A DNA stretch of 12,361 bases from DAIOSQ01 sp036752465 (GTDB lineage Bacteria > Pseudomonadota > Gammaproteobacteria > Legionellales > Legionellaceae), in assembly GCA_036752465.1 (NCBI GenBank), contig DAIOSQ010000060.1, positions 1 through 12,361 on the forward strand, in the 5' to 3' direction. Positions 6,247 to 12,361 of this stretch are shown here, in pieces (within the stretch, counting starts at the first letter, position 1; every line of letters starts with the position of its first letter). Position numbers and translations under genes: made by a program. A model generated the notes under the pieces. It made no database searches, had not been told where the DNA came from, and was given only the letters and a program-made list of their open reading frames with translations.

Positions 6247-7537
6247 TCGCAATCGTCATCCAGCGCTCAATCTGGATGAGTATCGACAACTTTATGTGGC
6301 TTACAGTGGTGGGCTTGATTCCAGTGTGTTGCTGCATATGTTGGCCAACGACGCCAATATACGCCAGCGCTTGATCGCTGTGCATATTCATCATGGCATC
6401 AGTGCGCACGCGGATGCGTGGCAAAGCCATTGCCAACAGGCGTGCGCACGCCATAATATCCCGTTGCTGGTGTTGCGGGTGGAGTTGGATACCAGCCATA
6501 ACCTTGAAGAGCACGCGAGACTGGCGAGATATGCTGAATTTAGCAAATTATTGCGTGAGGGGGATGCCTTGCTGCTGGCCCACCATCAAGACGATCAAGC
6601 GGAAACGTTGTTATTGCAACTGTTGCGGGGCAGCGGCATCGATGGTCTGGCTGCCATGCCCGCCAGCAAAAAGCTTGGTCAGGGATCATTGCTCAGGCCC
6701 TTGCTAGGGTATGCTAAACAAACGCTGAGGCAGTATGCGCACGCGCATCAGTTGCTATGGGTTGAGGACGACAGCAATCAAAATCAGGCGCACGCACGCA
6801 ATTATCTCAGGCAGCAAATTATGCCTTTGTTGCAACAGCGGTGGCCAGCAGCAGCCGCAAATATTGCCAACTCAGCCAGCCATTGTCAGCAAGCGCTAGC
6901 CAATCTACACACCCTAGCCAGTTTGGATTACCCAGACATTCAGCAATCTGTAGCCGCCCCAGACCTCAACTTATCATTACTGCCGTTGCGTAAACTTTCC
7001 GCAGCACGTGTGACCAACGTATTGAGAGCATGGTTGAAGCAGAGCGGGATACGCATGCCTACTGGACATATTATTCAGCGGATAGTCAGCGAAATGATTA
7101 TGACCGAGGCTGCGCAACCGAGCACCATTGCCTGGGGGCAGTATGCAATCAAACGCTATCAACAACAGATTTATTTGCTAACAACCGGTTCACGCCAAGC
7201 GATCCATTTGCTTTGGCAGGATTTTCCTAAGCCGTTATATGTGCAAGCACATGCGTGTCAGTTGCAGCTCACAACCGGCCCCCTTGGCATGGTCATCCCG
7301 CCACACGCGCAGATCACTGTGCGCACCAGGCAGGGTGGTGAGCGGATTTATTGGCATGGGCAGACCAAAACACTCAAAAAGTTGCTGCAATCTTGGCATG
7401 TCCCACCATGGCAACGAGAACAACTCTATCTGATATACGTCAATGATGAATTGGCCCAAATACCAGGCTGGGCTACCAGTGATCGCTATCGTACGCACAA
7501 TGAGCTAGGCTTATGGGTGAGGGCAACGGCAGTATAA
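6212..7537 (+). CDS. tilS: tRNA(Ile)-lysidine synthetase
   Basis: This is about 441 residues from ATG 6212. The PP-loop SGGLDSS (residues 32-38) gives the N-type ATP pyrophosphatase. HIHHGISAHADAW, LLAHHQDDQAETLLLQLLRGSGIDGL and a RPLL segment complete the catalytic domain. The middle and C-terminal tRNA-binding domains follow, with the typical TRQGGERI--HG-TK-LKKLLQ---VPPW--- and GWA endings. TilS uses ATP to join lysine to C34 of tRNA-Ile(CAU), changing its identity from Met to Ile, and is normally essential. The open frame begins at 6191, inside accA. Family members start 15-20 residues before VAYSGG, so GTG 6239 (overlapping the accA stop, GTGACTGA) or GTG 6233 (GGATGG 6 nt upstream) are serious alternatives. 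The accA overlap suggests coupled translation. Confidence 0.96.
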   Translation: MRNGWQWVPVTDRNRHPALNLDEYRQLYVAYSGGLDSSVLLHMLANDANIRQRLIAVHIHHGISAHADAWQSHCQQACARHNIPLLVLRVELDTSHNLEEHARLARYAEFSKLLREGDALLLAHHQDDQAETLLLQLLRGSGIDGLAAMPASKKLGQGSLLRPLLGYAKQTLRQYAHAHQLLWVEDDSNQNQAHARNYLRQQIMPLLQQRWPAAAANIANSASHCQQALANLHTLASLDYPDIQQSVAAPDLNLSLLPLRKLSAARVTNVLRAWLKQSGIRMPTGHIIQRIVSEMIMTEAAQPSTIAWGQYAIKRYQQQIYLLTTGSRQAIHLLWQDFPKPLYVQAHACQLQLTTGPLGMVIPPHAQITVRTRQGGERIYWHGQTKTLKKLLQSWHVPPWQREQLYLIYVNDELAQIPGWATSDRYRTHNELGLWVRATAV

Positions 7538-7587
7538 CGTCTGTTGCGATAGTTGACAAAATAGGACATGGTTGCTGGCATAAGATG

Positions 7588-7596
7588 TGGTATAGT
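7588..7596 (+). promoter_or_regulatory. Possible extended -10 promoter for the orphan gene at 7627
   Basis: TGG followed by TATAGT fits the extended -10 pattern TGn-TATAAT with one mismatch, about 30 nt before the ATG at 7627. A perfect TTGACA occurs at 7553-7558 but is 32 nt away, too far to pair with it. Placement between tilS and the orphan gene supports a separate promoter. Confidence 0.35.
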
Positions 7597-7626
7597 TAGG
7601 CCCATTTTTTTAATACAGACGGTCAT

Positions 7627-8394
7627 ATGGAATACAATGAATTTATAGCTATTTTGCAACAAACCACCCAAACCAGCCCTGCTGAGTTGACGCCACGTAA
7701 TCGAATGGAAAACCTGAAACGAAGCAAAGATCGTGACATTCCCTTATACACACTCCGCGATCTGGATCGTATTCAATATTACGATGAGCATGAAGGAACA
7801 CTGCGGTACGCGGTTAGCAGTGCGTTTGAATTTATTATTGCCGAGGAGGGACGGCCGTCTAAATTTATTCCGCAGCACCGCGAAATGTGCCAAGCAAATG
7901 GGTGCATTGCAGCAGGTAATTTGCTGATTTCTGACACAAATCCACGCACGATTACGGCAATCACGTTTGAAAGCGGTGATTATCACCCGACGGTGGGGAC
8001 CTTGTTATGGCCTCTGACCATTCTGAGCTTACATCCTCAATTGCTACACCCAGACTTTAAAATTTTGATTCACCAGATGAACAGCCAGCATGAATTTGTG
8101 CCTATGCATACGTTTGACATGCCTGATATGGACGCTGAGATCTGGTTGCCGCCAGCAACCAGATCCACACGGCTATTAAAACGCAATATATGCTCAGCAG
8201 ATGTGTTTATGCAGGCCAGCAGGATCAGCTATACTGAGCGTACTGCCCATACATCCATAGCTGATATAAGTATTTTCACGAAAAAGCGCAAAGCCGATTG
8301 GCGATATACATCCCCGCCGCAAAAAGTTGCTAACGAGCAAACTTCTAGCTCTTCGCACATTGCGCTACCTGCGCCAAAAAACTTGTTTGGTTGA
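7627..8394 (+). CDS. Orphan 255-aa protein with SGxYxP-type segment and KKRK cluster (possible nuclear-targeted effector)
   Basis: I cannot assign a named family. The protein is soluble, with no signal peptide or membrane helix. A middle block reads QHREM (83-87), CIAAGNLLI (93-101) and ITFESGDYHPTVGTLLWPL (112-130). It recalls a block I remember from effector and toxin proteins of Legionella-like and plant-pathogenic bacteria (RHs-x-L, AAGE, SGHYRP), but here SGDYHP replaces SGHYRP. A basic cluster TKKRKADWR (218-226) resembles a monopartite nuclear localisation signal. The C-terminus is Ser/Pro/Ala-rich. The start is the first ATG of the frame; its upstream sequence (GACGG) is a weak ribosome-binding site, so expression may be low or conditional. 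The 3' end runs 50 nt into the convergent dsbD. Effector status is inference; a housekeeping role is not excluded. Confidence 0.8.
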   Translation: MEYNEFIAILQQTTQTSPAELTPRNRMENLKRSKDRDIPLYTLRDLDRIQYYDEHEGTLRYAVSSAFEFIIAEEGRPSKFIPQHREMCQANGCIAAGNLLISDTNPRTITAITFESGDYHPTVGTLLWPLTILSLHPQLLHPDFKILIHQMNSQHEFVPMHTFDMPDMDAEIWLPPATRSTRLLKRNICSADVFMQASRISYTERTAHTSIADISIFTKKRKADWRYTSPPQKVANEQTSSSSHIALPAPKNLFG

Positions 8395-10096
8395 TATTGC
8401 CTATCAAGCGCAGGGGTGCAATTTCCTGACCCTGTTGGTTTAAACAGACGAATGTTGGTGGCGCTACGACCTTAAAATGCTGCAGCAACTGTTGGGCTTT
8501 GTGATCATTCGCGGTCAAATCCACGGTGATCAAAGTCACGGCTGCTAAGGCCTGTTTAACCTCGGCATTTTGCAAAATGGTGGTGGCCATATGTTTGCAG
8601 GATGCACACCAACCCGCATAAAAATCTAGCAAAACTGGTTTGGACGAAGCGTGTAGCACCTGTTCAACCTCATCCAGAGAAGTTACCACCGGTATGCGCT
8701 CTGGATTGTTTTTTAAAGGCGTCAGCGGATCATCATGCCCTTGACTGATGCCAATCAATACCAACACACCATATACGAATAAGCAGATGGCGATCCCTTG
8801 GCGCAAGCGTTGATGATGGTCGTTAGCGCGTTGAAACGCGCCCAAAAAAATGCCAGAAAAGATGCCCAGCAATGACCACAGCACCATGCTCAATGTTGCT
8901 GGCAGGATTCGTTGTAATAAATAAATAGCTGTGGCCATCAACAATATCCCAAAAATAGCCTTGATGGTATTCATCCACATGCCAGCTTTGGGTAATAATT
9001 TGCCAGCAGACAGTCCTACCAGCAGTAAGGGGGTGCCCATGCCCAAGCCTAAAAAAAACAGGGCCAGACTGCCGAAATAAATGCTGCCAGTTTGCGCAAT
9101 GTAGGCCAAGGCCCCGATGAGCGGTGGCGTGACACAAGGGGATAACACCAGCGTCGAAAAACAGCCCATCAACAATGCATGTACGTATCGACCATGGTGT
9201 TTTAGTTTAGAAAAGTTGGCAAATTTTGCTTGCCAAGTCAGTGGTAAGCGCAGTTGATACAGATCAAACATGGACAATGCCAGCAGGATAAAAATCAAGC
9301 TAAGCCCACCAATCGCCCACTTGGTTTGCATCAAAATTTGTAAATTATTGCCCATTAACGCGACGACTGCGCCGACAATGGCATACATGACCGACATACC
9401 TAAAACATAGGTTAATGACAGCAAGCCAGCTTGTTTGTGTGTGAGATTTTGGCCTTGACCAAGAATAATCCCCGACAACACCGGCACCATTGGCAATATA
9501 CATGGGGTAAAAGCCAGCAATAAACCGCAGCCAAAAAATAGCACCAAGGTAACGCTCCAATGATGATCGGTGAATACGTGCTGAAATTCATTGGGAGGGT
9601 TAAGCGTAATTTGCTTGATTCGACCAGTGCTTAGCACCGCAGCCTGCGTGGCTTCGATATTGACTGCTTGCAAGGCGTGATGCTGATCAATACTTAGACG
9701 AAGCAGGGCTTGTTGCGGTGGGTAACAAAACCCACGGTCAGAGCAACCTTGGTAAGCAACCTGGAGGATGCTTTCACCCGCTTCTAAGCCCAAAATGTAG
9801 ACCGGCAGGTGCAGTTTATGTCGATACACCAGTTCTGTGTGGCCTTGCTGATTACGGTGCGGCAGGGCTGCTGGCAGATTGAGCTGCCCGAGATGAACAT
9901 TGGCATGCGGTTCTGTGGTGAGCTTAATACGTTCTTGGTATAAAAAATAGTTCGGTTTGATGGTCCACTCTAATAAAAAGGTATTGGCGTCTAGCCATTT
10001 GCTCTTGAGTTGGAAGATCTGCTCTGTGGGCAATGGCGCAGCAAACACGGCGCAGCCTAGCAAACAACCTAAGCACCAGCAAAGGATCTTATTCAT
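8345..10096 (-). CDS. dsbD: Thiol:disulfide interchange protein DsbD
   Basis: This 583-residue protein has all three DsbD modules. A signal peptide (1-19, rich in Cys: positions 6, 8, 11, 15) probably ends at AVFA-A. The periplasmic alpha domain carries Cys118 and Cys124 in GCSDRGFCYPP. An eight-helix membrane domain (about 182-450) carries Cys199 (FTPCILPMVP) and Cys321 (LSPCVTPPLIGA), each flanked by the expected prolines. The C-terminal thioredoxin domain has FYAGWCASCK (Cys497, Cys500) and a cis-Pro at VAPPTF. DsbD passes electrons from cytoplasmic thioredoxin across the inner membrane to DsbC, DsbG and CcmG. The frame is open to 10156, but I chose ATG 10096: it begins the signal peptide, has AGAGAAA upstream, and a promoter lies just before it. 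Its last 50 nt overlap the convergent orphan gene. Confidence 0.96.
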   Translation of the reverse strand: MNKILCWCLGCLLGCAVFAAPLPTEQIFQLKSKWLDANTFLLEWTIKPNYFLYQERIKLTTEPHANVHLGQLNLPAALPHRNQQGHTELVYRHKLHLPVYILGLEAGESILQVAYQGCSDRGFCYPPQQALLRLSIDQHHALQAVNIEATQAAVLSTGRIKQITLNPPNEFQHVFTDHHWSVTLVLFFGCGLLLAFTPCILPMVPVLSGIILGQGQNLTHKQAGLLSLTYVLGMSVMYAIVGAVVALMGNNLQILMQTKWAIGGLSLIFILLALSMFDLYQLRLPLTWQAKFANFSKLKHHGRYVHALLMGCFSTLVLSPCVTPPLIGALAYIAQTGSIYFGSLALFFLGLGMGTPLLLVGLSAGKLLPKAGMWMNTIKAIFGILLMATAIYLLQRILPATLSMVLWSLLGIFSGIFLGAFQRANDHHQRLRQGIAICLFVYGVLVLIGISQGHDDPLTPLKNNPERIPVVTSLDEVEQVLHASSKPVLLDFYAGWCASCKHMATTILQNAEVKQALAAVTLITVDLTANDHKAQQLLQHFKVVAPPTFVCLNQQGQEIAPLRLIGNINQTSFLAQVAQCAKS

Positions 10097-10126
10097 ATGT
10101 TTCTCTAGTGATTCACAGCAAAGCCA

Positions 10127-10156
10127 ATTATTGTCCGAATGCTGTGCACATATCAA
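10127..10156 (-). promoter_or_regulatory. Sigma-70-type promoter of dsbD
   Basis: On the minus strand TTGATA (10156-10151) and AATAAT (10132-10127) are each one base from consensus and separated by 18 nt. Transcription would begin near 10120, giving a leader of about 24 nt before ATG 10096. This also argues against the longer reading frame to 10156. Confidence 0.6.
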
Positions 10157-10226
10157 CTAGCTTGGTTGAAAAAATACAATTTTTTACGGCGGTGATGATT
10201 TATTATAAAAATTCATCCGTGGATCA

Positions 10227-10254
10227 CTTGAAATATTTGGATTAAGCCCAATAT
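10227..10254 (+). promoter_or_regulatory. Sigma-32 (RpoH) heat-shock promoter of groESL
   Basis: CTTGAAA (10227-10233) is a perfect -35 for sigma-32. After 13 nt, CCCAATAT (10247-10254) matches the -10 consensus CCCCATnT with one mismatch. Transcription would start near 10260, leaving a leader of about 85 nt before groES. No CIRCE inverted repeat is present, so control by RpoH rather than HrcA is expected. Confidence 0.82.
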
Positions 10255-10291
10255 GTAGGTTCAGAAGCGTGTAATCGCTAAAAATCGGAGC

Positions 10292-10307
10292 TCAGAGGAT
10301 ACTCTGA
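10292..10307 (+). promoter_or_regulatory. groES leader hairpin
   Basis: TCAGAG / CTCTGA form a perfect 6-bp stem around a GATA tetraloop, 37 nt before the groES ATG and downstream of the sigma-32 promoter. No T-run follows. It may stabilise the mRNA 5' end. It does not cover the ribosome-binding site, so it is not an obvious thermosensor. Confidence 0.4.
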
Positions 10308-10344
10308 ATTTAATTTGATACAACCCAATCAGGAGAAAATAAGT

Positions 10345-10632
10345 ATGAAAATTCGTCCTTTACACGATCGTGTTGTGGTTTCTCGTTTGGAAGATGAACG
10401 TACCACCGCTGGCGGTATTGTTATTCCTGACAGTGCTGCTGAAAAACCGATGCGCGGCAAAGTAGTCGCCATAGGTACAGGTAAACGCTTAGACAATGGC
10501 GATATATGTGCGCTGGCTGTTAAAGTAGGTGATGTCGTGTTGTTTGGCAAATATTCTGGTACCGAAGTCAAAGTCAACGGTCAAGAGTTGGTAGTGATGC
10601 GTGAAGACGACATTATGGGTGTGATTGAGTAA
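10345..10632 (+). CDS. groES: Co-chaperonin GroES
   Basis: This 95-residue protein from ATG 10345 starts MKIRPLHDRVVV and ends DIMGVIE, the standard GroES ends. Residues 17-30 (DERTTAGGIVIPDS) are the mobile loop that binds GroEL. Seven copies cap the GroEL ring and close the folding chamber in the cytoplasm. AGGAG at 10331-10335 lies 9 nt before the start. The frame is open upstream to TTG 10315, but the extra residues are unlike the family. It is first in the groES-groEL operon behind a sigma-32 promoter, with 28 nt between the two genes. Confidence 0.98.
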   Translation: MKIRPLHDRVVVSRLEDERTTAGGIVIPDSAAEKPMRGKVVAIGTGKRLDNGDICALAVKVGDVVLFGKYSGTEVKVNGQELVVMREDDIMGVIE

Positions 10633-10660
10633 TTTTGATTGATTAAGAGGAGACAACAAA

Positions 10661-12319
<1,659 letters not shown>

Positions 12320-12361
12320 CCTTTGTCCCTCTGTAGTCTCTGTAAAAAGCTGGTTGGTGCA

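Noticed and set aside
7538..7621. Inverted 7-mers CGTCTGT (7538-7544) and ACAGACG (7615-7621) around the orphan-gene promoter
   Set aside because: The arms are short and 70 nt apart, so they are expected by chance and form no plausible hairpin or element end.
8399..8440. CAGGG...CCCTG-like repeat as a terminator for the orphan gene
   Set aside because: It lies in dsbD coding sequence, is imperfect and has no T-run.
10165..10190. AAAAAAT-ACA-ATTTTTT inverted repeat in the dsbD/groES gap
   Set aside because: An all-A/T stem in an AT-rich gap; no good evidence of function.
12320..12361. Possible start of a groEL terminator (AAAAAGCTGGTT...)
   Set aside because: The A-rich left arm is suggestive, but the right arm would lie beyond the window, so it cannot be called.

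Overview
The window looks like chromosome from a gammaproteobacterium. AccA, TilS, CsrA, DsbD and GroES/GroEL all read like gammaproteobacterial versions, and groESL carries a sigma-32-type heat-shock promoter rather than a CIRCE operator. Two unrecognised proteins have a host-directed look: one is membrane-anchored with a coiled coil, the other carries a KKRK nuclear-localisation-like cluster and an effector-like SGxYxP segment. A PmrA-box-like tandem repeat lies upstream of csrA. Together these would fit a Legionella/Coxiella-type intracellular lineage. That placement is inference, not proof.

Layout. Positions 3-305 hold the C-terminal end of a lytic transglycosylase (mltA). Convergent to it, 409-1758 (-) is an orphan protein with hydrophobic segments, a Gln/Ala-rich coiled coil and a Pro/Thr/Ala-rich linker. 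A divergent intergenic region leads to a two-gene operon with a 4-nt overlap: a WbpE-like sugar aminotransferase (2002-3111) and a WbpL/WecA-type initiating sugar-phosphate transferase (3108-4133). Both point to O-antigen or surface polysaccharide synthesis. csrA follows (4280-4483) with its own leader. The csrA terminator hairpin lies over the 3' end of a convergent Sfp-type phosphopantetheinyl transferase (4521-5213, -). That gene diverges from accA (5293-6246) across a short gap containing a perfect 15-bp palindrome. accA overlaps tilS (to 7537).

An orphan 255-aa gene (7627-8394) comes next. Its 3' end overlaps dsbD (8345-10096, -) by 50 nt, tail to tail. dsbD diverges from groES-groEL (10345-12319). 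The dsbD/groES gap holds a good sigma-70-type promoter for dsbD and a near-consensus sigma-32 promoter for groESL, followed by a leader hairpin.

The known genes cover ordinary cell functions: peptidoglycan turnover, lipopolysaccharide synthesis, fatty-acid synthesis, carrier-protein activation, tRNA-Ile lysidine formation, periplasmic disulfide reduction, protein folding and post-transcriptional control. The less ordinary content is the two orphan proteins, the regulatory sequence in front of csrA, and the overlapping convergent gene ends. I see no complete new multi-gene defence or mobile system, tRNA, rRNA, CRISPR array or insertion sequence.
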